A stretch of 60,365 bases of DNA from Cellvibrionaceae bacterium (GCA_002707785.1 PANW01000041.1:5427-65791); one strand, 5' to 3'; positions 36,324 to 44,682 are shown, counted from the stretch's first letter. Notes: generated by a model from the sequence alone, not told the origin. Numbers and translations are program-made.

Positions 36324-36384
36324 GCTTTCTAAAACCTCAAAGTGCAGAAGTTTGAGGCAATCGCCTTATTTTCCACCCTTAGCT
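36324..36384 (+). repeat. Left copy of a 61-nt direct repeat containing the tRNA-Arg 5' end
   Basis: Matches 36510-36570 at 59 of 61 positions (differences only in CCTC/CGTC and TTTGAG/TTCGAG). Its last 12 bases (36373-36384) are identical to the first 12 bases of the tRNA-Arg gene. Here they do not continue as a tRNA: CCACCC and AGCT pair instead with AGCT and GGGTGG (36404-36413) to form a compact hairpin. Confidence 0.92.
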
Positions 36385-36515
36385 TTTATGCCCTTTAGGG
36401 CACAGCTGGGTGGAGCCGGATAAAGCAAAGCACTGCTTTGCCCGGCGAAACGGATTGAGCCTCTGGCTCAAGACCGGCCCCCGCAGGGGGAGCGTCGCGA
36501 AAGCCGTAGGCTTTC
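36373..36515 (+). repeat. Chain of hairpins upstream of tRNA-Arg
   Basis: Consecutive stems: (1) CCACCC-TT-AGCT...TGCCC/GGGCA...AGCT-GGGTGG, 36373-36413; (2) GCCGG/CCGGC (36415-36419, 36442-36446) enclosing GCAAAGC-ACT-GCTTTGC (36425-36441); (3) TTGAGCC-TCT-GGCTCAA (36455-36471); (4) CCCCC-GCA-GGGGG (36478-36490); (5) GAAAGCC-GTA-GGCTTTC (36499-36515). Stems 2-5 all have three-base loops. The last stem runs into the right copy of the 61-nt repeat. No protein is encoded. It could be an extragenic repeat family or mobile hairpin element; I recognise none. Confidence 0.85.
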
Positions 36516-36570
36516 TAAAACGTCAAAGTGCAGAAGTTCGAGGCAATCGCCTTATTTTCCACCCTTAGCT
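36510..36570 (+). repeat. Right copy of the 61-nt direct repeat, entering the intact tRNA-Arg
   Basis: Second copy of the repeat at 36324-36384, offset by 186 bases. Its final 12 bases are the first 12 of the intact tRNA gene, so 49 bases of tRNA upstream flank plus the tRNA 5' end were duplicated. Confidence 0.92.
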
Positions 36571-36635
36571 CAGCTGGATAGAGCGTCGCCCTCCGGAGGC
36601 GAAGGTCAGAGGTTCGAATCCTCTAGGGTGGGCCA
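36559..36635 (+). tRNA. tRNA-Arg (anticodon CCG)
   Basis: 77 nt. Acceptor CCACCCT (36559-36565) pairs with AGGGTGG (36625-36631); discriminator G36632 and encoded CCA 36633-36635. D arm GCTC/GAGC, anticodon stem TCGCC/GGCGA with loop CTCCGGA (anticodon CCG), T arm AGAGG-TTCGAAT-CCTCT. It reads CGG arginine codons. The sequence resembles E. coli tRNA-Arg(CCG). Partial copies of both its ends lie nearby. Confidence 0.97.
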
Positions 36636-36702
36636 CTCCTATTCGTCGCGGCCACTTTTTCGGATTCCCGCCCCTGCGGCAGAGCCTTCGGGCGTGATCA
36701 CT

Positions 36703-36724
36703 AAAATTCCGTTGGAATTTTTTT
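36703..36724 (+). terminator. Intrinsic terminator after tRNA-Arg
   Basis: AAAATTCC (36703-36710), loop GTT, GGAATTTT (36714-36721) then TTT, an 8-bp stem with a three-base loop and T-run. Just upstream CTG-CGG-CAG is nested between CGCCC and GGGCG, again with a three-base loop. Confidence 0.75.
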
Positions 36725-36734
36725 ACGCTCTCAC

Positions 36735-36772
36735 CCTCTAGGGTGGGCCTCTCCAATTCTGCGCGACCACTT
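36735..36772 (+). repeat. Partial copy of the tRNA-Arg 3' end and downstream flank
   Basis: CCTCTAGGGTGGGCC (36735-36749) repeats exactly the tRNA T-stem/acceptor 3' strand at 36620-36634; the following 23 bases match the tRNA downstream flank at 18 positions. The spacing is 115 bases. It could be a decayed second tRNA copy or an attachment-site duplication. The remainder up to 36935 shows no gene. Confidence 0.85.
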
Positions 36773-36935
36773 CCTTTCTTTGAATGTAAGTTTTTTACTA
36801 GGTGATTTTCTGCGGCTTTGTGAACACTGTCTGATGGCTTTAAGCCGTGGAGTTCGACAATGTATTTAGAGTGATCGCATTTCAGCTGAGCAGACAAATA
36901 ATCTGCTTGATGAGTATTGCGTCGGTGGGACAACA

Positions 36936-36968
36936 ACAATAAGGCTGTAATGAATGTAGCCTTATTGT
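36936..36968 (-). terminator. Terminator-like hairpin after the first RND pump gene
   Basis: ACAATAAGGCT (36936-36946) and AGCCTTATTGT (36958-36968) form a perfect 11-bp stem with an 11-base loop, 20 bases after the pump stop codon on the minus strand. The minus-strand tail is TTGTTGT rather than a pure T-run. Confidence 0.6.
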
Positions 36969-36987
36969 CGTGAGAGTGAGTCTGCCG

Positions 36988-39900
36988 CTAAGCCTCGTCT
37001 GAGTACTTAACTTTAAAGAACAACGAATAGAGTACAGGTACAAACAACAACGTAAGCAGAGTCGCGAAGCCAAGCCCCGCCATAATGGTGATGGACATGT
37101 TGACAAAAAACACGTCTTTCAGCAGCGGAATTAAACCGAGTATGGTGGTGCTTGCGGCCATTAGTACGGGGCGTAAACGACTCACGGTGGAATCTAGAAT
37201 GGCGGTCAAGTGTTCCTGTCCTTCAGCGATTTGCTGATCGATTTCCTCAATCAAGACGATCGCGTTTTTAATCAACAGTCCAATCAAACTAAGCGCGCCG
37301 AGCAGAGACATGAAGTCAAAAGCGCCGTTGAATCCAAGAAGGCCTGCCGTAATGCCGACGATCGCTAAAGGTACGGTTAGCCAGATGATCAGCGGCTGTC
37401 TGACTTTGCCGAACAGCAAAATGGTGACTAGGATCATTAGAATGAAACCCATGGGGAGTACCTTAGCCAAACCCGCTTGAGCGTTACTGGAATCCTCGTA
37501 TTCGCCACCCCAAGATAAGCTGTAGCCTGGCGGGAGCTCGATGGCTTCAATTTGTGGACGCAGCCGATCAAACAGCGGTGTCGCTAACTCGCCTGTAGGA
37601 TTGCAGGCAGCGATAATGGTTTGAATTCGGTTGCGACCGCGAATGATGGTGTTCTCAAATACGGTTTCAAAACCGGTGACCACCTGACCAATCGGAACCG
37701 TTTTACCTAAGGTGGTGCTGCGTACCCGAATATCGCGAATGTTCTCAATGTTTGCGCGTTCTTCTTCCGGGGGGCGCAAACGAATAGGCAATAATCGAAT
37801 GCCGTCTCTGTAGACGCCGACATCGGCACCTTCGTAGGCAAATTTTAGTGAGTTGGCGAGGTTTTCTCGGGTTACACCCAACTGTCTCGCCACGGATTCA
37901 TTGAACACAGGTTGAACCATGGCAACGGGTTGACGCCAATCATCGTTGATTTCTTTGGCTTCGGGATCCGCGCGCATAATAGTCTTGGCCTGTTCTGCCA
38001 GGTTTCGCAGCACGGTTTCATCGGGGCCGTGAAAACGAGCTTCGATTTTTCCATCACGCCCTGGGCCAATACGAAACGGCTTTATGATCGGGTCTAAATG
38101 TGGATAGCGCTCGTGCATGTGCTTTTCCACTGCGGGCCAAATTCTTGAGATTTGTTCCAGTGTTTCCGTTTGCACAATAATTTGAGCGTATGCAGGGCTG
38201 GCTTCTTTAGGTTCATAAGTGAGAGCGAAACGGGCATCGCCACCACCGACCAAAGATACGGTACTTTTCACCCCCGGTTGCTCACGCAAAAACTTAGAGA
38301 TGGCCAAAGTGTCATCCCGAGTAACGCGAATGTCTGCACCTTGTGGCTCCCAAATGTCGACAAAGAACATTGGCGTATTAGAGCTTGGGAAGAACGAGTT
38401 CTTAATGTGACCAAAGCCAATGCCAGCCACGACAAACATACCCACGACTACGGCCACTGCCATCCAGCGAAATTTGATGACCTGTTTCAAAAACTTTCGG
38501 AAAACGAGAAAGAAACCTTTGTTGTAAGGGTTGTCATCGGCGCCATCTTGATTGCTCTTGGGCTTCATGAATAGCGCGCACAACAGTGGTGTGGTGCTAA
38601 TTGCGGTTATCCAAGAGAGCATCAGTGAAATTAGGATAACGTAGAACAGAGAGCTAGCAAATTCACCGGTATTATCAGTGGAAAGCCCAATCGCCGAGAA
38701 CGCGAGTATACCGACGATAGTTCCGCCCAGTAGTGGCCAAATGGTTTTGCCGACGGTTTCGCTGGCCGCTTGTGTGGCCTTCATGCCGCGCTCAATACGT
38801 ATCATCATGCCTTCGGCGACCACGATAGCGTTATCCACTAGCATACCGAGGGCAATAACAAGGGCGCCGAGTGAGATGCGCTGCAGTTCGATACCATACA
38901 GCTGCATAAATAACAGGGTTCCGGCTACGGTAATAAGTAGTACTGCACCAATGATCAAGCCAGAGGTGAGCCCCATAAATACCAACAGTACGGCGATAAC
39001 AATGGCGATGGCCTGCCCGACACTGATGATAAAGCTACTGACTGATTTTTCGACTTCAGCCGGTTGGTTGTAAATCAGCTGCATTTCCATGCCGGCGGGA
39101 ACAATACTGTCTAGCTCGCGAAATTTCTTTTCAATATCGCGCCCAACCGCCACCACATTTTTACCTGGTAGCATGGAAATCCCCATGCTTAACGCCGGTT
39201 TGCCGTCGAAGTAAATGAGTTTGCTGGGAACTTCTACGTAAGAGCGTTTGATGGTGGCAATATCTTTCAGGTAAAACAGTTTCTTCTCATCTGAACTGAT
39301 CAGTAGATCGCCAATGTTCTGAATAGAAGACGATTCGCCGGTGGGATGAATTCGAATGTAGCTTGAGCCGACGAGTACTTCACCGGCGTCGACGACGATA
39401 TTCTGTGATTGCAGAGTGTTGGCCATTTGATCCATGGATACACCGATCTGCGCCATGCGAGTGCGCGATATCTCGATGTAGGCGACTTCTTGTTGTTTGC
39501 CGCCAATGGTGATTTTTTTGACCCCAGGAACTAGAACCAGCTGTTTTTTAATGTCATCCGCGGTGTCTTGCAGGTCTCGATAACTATAGTCTTCACCGGT
39601 TAGTGCAAGATAGACACCGTAGACATCACCGAAGTCGTCAACAACGATGGGAGACTGTGCGCCTGTCGGCAGTTTGTGCTTCATGTCCGCCAGTTTACGA
39701 CGCAGTTCATCATAGATGTCGGGGAAGTCGTCGGCTTTGTATTTGTCTTTGAACTCGATGGTGAGTTCAGACATGCCTGGTCGCGAAATCGACATTTTGA
39801 TGTGCTTGAGTTGCCCCATCAATTGCAGTGCTTCTTCAAGATGATAGGTAACTTCTTCCTGTACTTCTCGAGCGGTTGCTCCAGGGTAGTAGGTAATAAT

Positions 39901-40038
39901 CTTGGCTTGTTTAATGATGAAGTTGGGGTCTTCGAGTTTGCCCATTTCGGCGAATCCGGCAATGCCGCCGGCCACCAAAATAATAACAATGAGCCAAGAG
40001 ATGACTTTGTTTTCGACAGAGTATGCACCGATATTCAT
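36988..40038 (-). CDS. RND efflux pump, inner-membrane permease (system 1)
   Basis: 1016-aa AcrB/HAE-type proton-driven exporter with about 12 membrane helices and two large periplasmic loops. N-terminus NKVISWLIVIILVAGGIAGF, then PGATAREVQEEVT. In TM4 the proton-relay pair of AcrB (Asp-Asp) is Asp-Asn here (D402, N403 in GMLVDNAIV); the TM10 lysine is kept (K924 in LLIKNAIVL). It lies 36 bases after its adaptor gene, with AAGG before the ATG. No outer-membrane channel gene is adjacent, so a TolC-like protein is presumably encoded elsewhere. The substrates are unknown. Confidence 0.94.
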   Translation of the reverse strand: MNIGAYSVENKVISWLIVIILVAGGIAGFAEMGKLEDPNFIIKQAKIITYYPGATAREVQEEVTYHLEEALQLMGQLKHIKMSISRPGMSELTIEFKDKYKADDFPDIYDELRRKLADMKHKLPTGAQSPIVVDDFGDVYGVYLALTGEDYSYRDLQDTADDIKKQLVLVPGVKKITIGGKQQEVAYIEISRTRMAQIGVSMDQMANTLQSQNIVVDAGEVLVGSSYIRIHPTGESSSIQNIGDLLISSDEKKLFYLKDIATIKRSYVEVPSKLIYFDGKPALSMGISMLPGKNVVAVGRDIEKKFRELDSIVPAGMEMQLIYNQPAEVEKSVSSFIISVGQAIAIVIAVLLVFMGLTSGLIIGAVLLITVAGTLLFMQLYGIELQRISLGALVIALGMLVDNAIVVAEGMMIRIERGMKATQAASETVGKTIWPLLGGTIVGILAFSAIGLSTDNTGEFASSLFYVILISLMLSWITAISTTPLLCALFMKPKSNQDGADDNPYNKGFFLVFRKFLKQVIKFRWMAVAVVVGMFVVAGIGFGHIKNSFFPSSNTPMFFVDIWEPQGADIRVTRDDTLAISKFLREQPGVKSTVSLVGGGDARFALTYEPKEASPAYAQIIVQTETLEQISRIWPAVEKHMHERYPHLDPIIKPFRIGPGRDGKIEARFHGPDETVLRNLAEQAKTIMRADPEAKEINDDWRQPVAMVQPVFNESVARQLGVTRENLANSLKFAYEGADVGVYRDGIRLLPIRLRPPEEERANIENIRDIRVRSTTLGKTVPIGQVVTGFETVFENTIIRGRNRIQTIIAACNPTGELATPLFDRLRPQIEAIELPPGYSLSWGGEYEDSSNAQAGLAKVLPMGFILMILVTILLFGKVRQPLIIWLTVPLAIVGITAGLLGFNGAFDFMSLLGALSLIGLLIKNAIVLIEEIDQQIAEGQEHLTAILDSTVSRLRPVLMAASTTILGLIPLLKDVFFVNMSITIMAGLGFATLLTLLFVPVLYSLFFKVKYSDEA

Positions 40039-40074
40039 AGCTGAAACCTTATATTTACTTGGTTAGTCAGTCAG

Positions 40075-41217
40075 CTATTGCTGATCGATGTTAGAGGGAG
40101 TGTCGTTGCGGGGTTCAGCTTGCTCCATCGGTTTGATGAGGCTTACCTTCATGTCCTCAGAGAGGAAAGCCGCGCCGGCGGTCACAATACGCATGCCGCT
40201 TTGAACACCGTTGGTGACTTCAACTTTGGATCCAAGCATGCGGCCAATGGCGATCTTCTGCTCTTTGACGGTCATAGTTTGTTCATCAATTCTCCACACT
40301 CTGGGCTCGAGCTCGTTGCTGCCTGAAATGGCGCTGAGTGGCAAAAAGTGTACTGGTTTATCGTTCAGTACTTCGGAGAAATCGATGGTCACATTGGCGG
40401 TCATACCGGGAAGTACAGTGATTTCTTTTTGTTGTGGCAGGCTGTAGGTGATTTCAAAGGTTTGTGTCTTGGCGTCGGCGCGCTTGCTAACTTCTTTGAA
40501 GATAAGTTCGAATTGGCTGTCAGATGAAGAGTCAAATCTCGCCCACACGGATACGTGTCCTGTAACTTGGTCTTCTTCTGTGCCCTGCGGCAATTGTAGA
40601 ATCAGGCTTTCGGGGATGTCGAATTTTACCAGTAGCGAGTCTTGGTCAATGATCGACAATACGCTTTGTTTAGTGGCAATTTCTTCGAATTGTTCGATGT
40701 GACGTCTAGCGATACTGCCGGCAAAGGGGGCTTTTAAGGTGGTGTAGTTTAGATTCTGTTGTGCCTGTTCGAGTGCCGCGTCCGCGCTTTTGTATTTGGC
40801 TTTTAATGTGTCGTAGTCGCGGCGAGAAATACTGCCCTTGACTACGAGTTCTTCGCCACGCTCAAAATCTTTCTTCGCTTGCTCGTAGTTGGCGGCGCGA
40901 TCTTTCATGGTGATACGGTAGTCGGTACGATCCAGCTGAGCGAGTGTCTGGCCTTTGGTGACAAACTCCCCCTCGTTGACGAGTAACTTTTCTACCTTTC
41001 CGGGTACTCTAAAAGACAGTTCGGCTTTGTTGGCTGAGTCGATACGTCCAGGAAAATGTCTTAGATTCGAGCCATCTGGCCCCCCAATTACGATACTTTT
41101 GACAGGCTTGCTGCGCTCAAATTTTTCCTCTTCAGGCGCTTCACCGCAACCACTGAGAAACAATAGTGAAAAGGTGGCCAAAAGTGTGCCTGATAGTGAG
41201 GTTGGGAGTGCCTTCAT
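40075..41217 (-). CDS. RND periplasmic adaptor lipoprotein (system 1)
   Basis: 380-aa membrane fusion protein linking pump and outer-membrane channel. Signal peptide ends in a lipobox LFLSGC with Cys 24, so it is probably a lipoprotein. Order: beta-barrel/lipoyl halves (LSFRVPGKVEKLLVNEGEFVTKGQTLAQLD across strands), a coiled-coil hairpin (residues about 100-165), LKAPFAGSIARRHIEQFEEI and a C-terminal membrane-proximal domain. First gene of the two-gene efflux operon. Confidence 0.93.
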   Translation of the reverse strand: MKALPTSLSGTLLATFSLLFLSGCGEAPEEEKFERSKPVKSIVIGGPDGSNLRHFPGRIDSANKAELSFRVPGKVEKLLVNEGEFVTKGQTLAQLDRTDYRITMKDRAANYEQAKKDFERGEELVVKGSISRRDYDTLKAKYKSADAALEQAQQNLNYTTLKAPFAGSIARRHIEQFEEIATKQSVLSIIDQDSLLVKFDIPESLILQLPQGTEEDQVTGHVSVWARFDSSSDSQFELIFKEVSKRADAKTQTFEITYSLPQQKEITVLPGMTANVTIDFSEVLNDKPVHFLPLSAISGSNELEPRVWRIDEQTMTVKEQKIAIGRMLGSKVEVTNGVQSGMRIVTAGAAFLSEDMKVSLIKPMEQAEPRNDTPSNIDQQ

Positions 41218-41285
41218 AGCTTAATATCCTTGTTGGTCTGCCGAGCTGTGTCTGCTCTTGCGTTGTTATTGGTCTGCAATCGTTG

Positions 41286-41319
41286 ACACTATGCTGGAAT
41301 AGTAATCCGTTTATAGTGT
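41286..41319. promoter_or_regulatory. Inverted repeat upstream of efflux system 1
   Basis: ACACTAT (41286-41292) and ATAGTGT (41313-41319) are perfect inverted copies with a 20-base spacer, about 70 bases before the adaptor start (minus). A regulator-binding site is possible; no regulator gene is adjacent. The rest of 41218-41560 shows no gene. Confidence 0.4.
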
Positions 41320-41560
41320 AGATGGTATGTAATATGGCAACTATAGAGGCTTAGCTCTCAGTGGGATGTGTAATTGCAGATCACGCTTGTGTGTTTATCG
41401 CTGAAACATCAACAATCCTCTCTATTGAGGGCTACTCATGCAGTTGGTTGTCGTTTTCTGGCGCTCTTTGCTGGAGACTAAAAAGGAGCACTGACGCATC
41501 GATTCCACTCGTTTCATGCCCTAATTCTTATCATTTTCAGCCTTAAGAAATATAAGGTTT

Positions 41561-41588
41561 TTGTCTGCGTGCAGTTTTTGGCTATAAT
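41561..41588 (+). promoter_or_regulatory. Promoter of the cytochrome c gene
   Basis: TTGTCT (41561-41566), 16-base spacer, perfect TATAAT (41583-41588); transcription would start near 41595, about 45 bases before the GTG start. Confidence 0.65.
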
Positions 41589-41640
41589 GCTGCGTTTGGG
41601 GCCGACTGGGCCTATGCCGAAAATGGAGAGGACTTATACC

Positions 41641-42066
41641 GTGAGTCGAATGAATAAGACGTTAAGCTTGTTGGCTGCTGCTGGCCTAGGTGTCATGGTG
41701 TCGATCAGTGCTGTGAGCGCTGATTTGACTGAAGCAATGAACGAGCGCTTAAAGCCTGTGGGTGAATTGTGCATGTCAGGCGACGAATGTGCTGCTGCAC
41801 CGGTTGCTGCGGCGTCTGCTGAGCCCCGTACTGGTGCCCAAGTGTATGACACCAAATGTGCCACATGCCACGCCACTGGTGCTGCGGGAGCGCCTAAGTT
41901 CGCTGATGCTGCGGCTTGGGGCCCTCGTATTGGCAAGGGTATCGATACTCTCTATACCAGTGCGTTGAGCGGTTTGAACGGTATGCCAGCGAAAGGTCTG
42001 TGCATGGATTGTTCAGATGATGAGCTCAAAGCGGCTGTTGATCACATGGTAGAAGGCTCAAAATAA
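41641..42066 (+). CDS. Cytochrome c5-like class I cytochrome c
   Basis: Periplasmic monohaem electron carrier of about 141 aa. A signal peptide (LSLLAAAGLGVMVSISAVSA) precedes a linker and the haem motif CATCH; the axial Met is in LNGMPAKG. The extra pair of cysteines in GLCMDCSDDEL is characteristic of cytochrome c5. The GTG at 41641 has GGAGAGG 8 bases upstream; an in-frame ATG at 41650 is an alternative. Transcribed alone between its own promoter and a strong terminator. Confidence 0.92.
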   Translation: MSRMNKTLSLLAAAGLGVMVSISAVSADLTEAMNERLKPVGELCMSGDECAAAPVAAASAEPRTGAQVYDTKCATCHATGAAGAPKFADAAAWGPRIGKGIDTLYTSALSGLNGMPAKGLCMDCSDDELKAAVDHMVEGSK

Positions 42067-42083
42067 GCCGGTGATTGACTCAT

Positions 42084-42112
42084 AAAAAAAGCCGCATAAG
42101 CGGCTTTTTTTT
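42084..42112 (+). terminator. Terminator of the cytochrome c gene
   Basis: AAAAAAAGCCGC (42084-42095), loop ATAA, GCGGCTTTTTTT (42100-42111) then T. It is symmetric, so it can also end transcription of the convergent Crc-like gene. Confidence 0.92.
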
Positions 42113-42156
42113 ATGTCTGCTGTCTTTTTAACTGACTAGTTATCTGCGCTAACTGA

Positions 42157-42930
42157 TCAATAAACGTCTAGGTCGTAGTCGATAATGATCGGCAAGTGGC
42201 TTGAAAAGGTTTTGGTCTTGTAACAGGTGGCGTACTCCACGCGATTAGCCAGATTCTCCGAGATCACCTGGTAGTCGGTGCGCCAGCCATCGCCTTCACC
42301 AACTACGCCGCTGGGCCAATAGCTGTATTCATCTTTGTCAGTATTGCCCATACGAAAGGCATCGGCATAGCCAACCTGGGTAAATAGCTGATCCATCCAC
42401 TGTTGTTCATGGGGCAAAAAACCCGATGAGTTGTCGTTGTTGTGCCAGTTCTCAACGTCGTTGCGGGAGTGCGCCATGGCCCAGTCGCCGCAAAAGATGA
42501 ATTCACGACGTTTGCGGGTGATCTTACTCAAGTGTGCTTGCAGGTCGTCAAAAAACTGGATTTTAACTTCCTGAGATTCGGTTTCAGAGCTCGCCGATGG
42601 CGCCAATAGAGTGCCAATACTGATTTGCTCGAAGTCAGCTTGAAGATAACGACCTTCCATATCGACACCGCTGCTAAAACCCAGGCCAAAGATAAGAGCC
42701 TTAGGTTGATGGCGGGTGTAGATGGCAACGCCGTTGTAGTGCTTGGTGCCGGAATCGAAGAAATAGGCGAAATAGCCGTCTAGCTGAAACGGATCGCCGT
42801 CCAGTTCGTATTCCAAGGCACGAAGATCTTGTAAGCAAATGATGTCGGCATCCTGATCGGCTAGCCAGTCATATAGACCGCGTTGAGCCGCTTGATGAAT
42901 TCCGTCGACACATAAACTGATAATGCGCAT
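42157..42930 (-). CDS. crc: Crc-like ExoIII-fold protein (catabolite repression control)
   Basis: 257-aa exonuclease/endonuclease/phosphatase-fold protein. It aligns closely with Pseudomonas Crc: MRIISLCVDGI, QRGLYDWL, ICLQDLRA, FQLDGYFAYF, GRYLQADFEQISI, KRREFIFCGD and a short C-terminus SSHLPIIIDYD. The ExoIII catalytic Glu is Asp here (D35) and the GDxN motif is changed to GDWA, as in Crc, which lacks nuclease activity and acts with Hfq on mRNA. Gene order crc divergent from pyrE matches Pseudomonas. AGGGG precedes the ATG at 42930; a longer frame from 43035 is unsupported. An active exonuclease III is the less likely alternative. Confidence 0.85.
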   Translation of the reverse strand: MRIISLCVDGIHQAAQRGLYDWLADQDADIICLQDLRALEYELDGDPFQLDGYFAYFFDSGTKHYNGVAIYTRHQPKALIFGLGFSSGVDMEGRYLQADFEQISIGTLLAPSASSETESQEVKIQFFDDLQAHLSKITRKRREFIFCGDWAMAHSRNDVENWHNNDNSSGFLPHEQQWMDQLFTQVGYADAFRMGNTDKDEYSYWPSGVVGEGDGWRTDYQVISENLANRVEYATCYKTKTFSSHLPIIIDYDLDVY

Positions 42931-43276
42931 GAGAGCCCCTTGATGACAGGCCGCGTATGATACCCGAGCTTTCGTTATTGTTGTTAACTCTAATTGCCAT
43001 TCCAGTGAATTTATAGCGTGGAAAACCAAAGGCATACTTAAAACTAGATCATATTCTTGAGTTTTCCACAGTTAGGGCGAATCCCACTAGCCTTTGAGCG
43101 CCAACAATTTAGTCGGTGAATGTTGGGGCGGCTGTGGATAAGTTGATCCTTTGAACAATTATTCGGCTAAAGTCTGGGGGTAGCCGTCTGCCAAGGTGTG
43201 ACATGTTAGGTGGACGCACGGTATCATAGGCGCATTATTTGCACCGATGTTCCCGATAGACGAGAAAGTAAGAGTT
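42931..43276. promoter_or_regulatory. crc-pyrE divergent region with DnaA-box-like sites
   Basis: 346 bases without a gene. TTTTCCACA (43062-43070, 8 of 9 to a DnaA box) and TGTGGATAA (43133-43141, a perfect DnaA box on the minus strand) lie 62 bases apart; CCAACA (43101-43106) and TGTTGG (43121-43126) form an inverted repeat between them. Perfect matches also occur inside genes at 29868 and 36082, so chance is a real possibility. Confidence 0.3.
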
Positions 43277-43918
43277 ATGCAGCAGTATCAACGTGATTTT
43301 ATTCAACTGGCTATTGATCATGAAGTCCTATGTTTTGGGGAGTTTACCCTGAAATCTGGCCGTACCAGTCCCTATTTCTTTAATGCCGGTAAGTTCCAAA
43401 CTGGTGCAGCTCTTGCGGCATTGGGGCGCTTTTACGCCGATGCTCTGGAACAATCGGGCGTAGAATACGATCTTGTGTTTGGGCCTGCTTACAAAGGAAT
43501 ACCCTTGGCCGCAACCACGGCTGTGGCACTGGCTGATCGACACAGCAAGGATATGCCTTACGCCTTCAATCGCAAAGAAGCTAAGGATCATGGCGAGGGC
43601 GGCACTCTGGTGGGCGCACCGCTAAAGGGAAAAATTCTCATCGTAGATGATGTTATTACGGCAGGTACTGCCGTTCGTGAAGTGATGAGCATTATTAATG
43701 CTGAAGGCGCTGAGCCTGCAGCGGTATTGATCGGCTTGAATCGTCAAGAGCGCGGTAAGGGTGAACTGTCGGCCATTCAAGAGGTCGAACGAGATTACGG
43801 TATTTCAGTGGTCAGTATTGTCTGCCTTGAAGACATCATCACGTTCTTGCAGGAGCAGGGTGATCAAGCCGATACCGTGGCAAAAATTCGAGAATATCAT
43901 CATCAATACGGTGTTTAA
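43277..43918 (+). CDS. pyrE: Orotate phosphoribosyltransferase
   Basis: PyrE joins orotate to PRPP to give orotidine monophosphate in pyrimidine synthesis. 213 aa, the same length as E. coli Pyr[52 protein letters not shown], the PRPP loop [13 protein letters not shown] and [11 protein letters not shown]. The ATG at 43277 aligns with the E. coli start; ten upstream in-frame residues are unlikely. Divergent from the Crc-like gene. Confidence 0.97.
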   Translation: MQQYQRDFIQLAIDHEVLCFGEFTLKSGRTSPYFFNAGKFQTGAALAALGRFYADALEQSGVEYDLVFGPAYKGIPLAATTAVALADRHSKDMPYAFNRKEAKDHGEGGTLVGAPLKGKILIVDDVITAGTAVREVMSIINAEGAEPAAVLIGLNRQERGKGELSAIQEVERDYGISVVSIVCLEDIITFLQEQGDQADTVAKIREYHHQYGV

Positions 43919-44023
43919 GCTGGTGTTCAGCTAAGTCGTGTTGAAATCTTCCAAACTGGGTCGCAATTGCACCAATATCCAGCTTCATCTGAAAGCAGGC
44001 CAAGACAACGAGTAGGTGAGTGA

Positions 44024-44665
44024 GTGATAAGTAAAATGTTAACAATTCGGTGGAGTATGCAGCGCTCGGCAGTTTTACTTCTGTCGTTTTGTCTGATGTC
44101 TGTTATTGCTCCTACTGTTTCCGCCAATGGCAAGGTGTTCTATCGCTATATCAACAGTGATGGGGTGAAGGTTATTGATCAGCAGATCCCGCCAGAATAT
44201 GTACAGAAGGGTTATGAAGTGGTCACTTCGCGTGGTGAAGTGATTAAGGTGGTTGAGCCTGCCATCAGTGGTGAAGAAGCGCAAAAGCAGCAAGCCGAAA
44301 AATTGCGCGCTGAACAGTTGGCCGCTTGGGATGCTGAATTGCGCCGCCGTTACAGCAGTGTCGGTGATATTGATGCCGCCAAGAAGCGTAAGCTGGCACA
44401 GGTTGAAGGCAGTATCGCAATTTTGCAAAGCAATATTCGCAATCTGAAAAATCAGATCTCACAGCAACATGCGCGAGCCGCTAATAGCGAGCGCATGGGA
44501 CGGGCAGTCCCTGAAGCGGTGTTGAAAACCATCGCTGCGCTCGAGGAAGAGCTAAAACTGACCGAAGATCAAGTTGAGCAGCGTAAAGAGCAATACCGCA
44601 CCATCGATGAAAAGTACGAAGACGACAAAGAACGTTTCTTAATCATTCGCCCCGGCAATCGTTAA
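44024..44665 (+). CDS. DUF4124 domain periplasmic protein with coiled coil
   Basis: 213 aa. A signal peptide (SAVLLLSFCLMSVIAPTVSA) is followed by a DUF4124 domain (GKVFYRYINSDGVKVIDQQIPPEYVQKGYEVV) and a long charged helical region, with heptad-like leucines from about residue 95 to 205 that suggest a coiled coil. DUF4124 proteins are common, uncharacterised periplasmic proteins of proteobacteria. It is 105 bases after pyrE and ends at a clear terminator. ATGs at 44024, 44036 or 44057 are possible starts. Confidence 0.85.
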   Translation: MISKMLTIRWSMQRSAVLLLSFCLMSVIAPTVSANGKVFYRYINSDGVKVIDQQIPPEYVQKGYEVVTSRGEVIKVVEPAISGEEAQKQQAEKLRAEQLAAWDAELRRRYSSVGDIDAAKKRKLAQVEGSIAILQSNIRNLKNQISQQHARAANSERMGRAVPEAVLKTIAALEEELKLTEDQVEQRKEQYRTIDEKYEDDKERFLIIRPGNR

Positions 44666-44682
44666 GTTAACCGTCGTATTGC

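Noticed and set aside
36565-36939. 124-aa minus-strand frame ending in HPRGFEPLTFASGGRRSI
   Set aside because: It runs antisense through the tRNA-Arg gene; this peptide is the usual artefact of translating tRNA complement.
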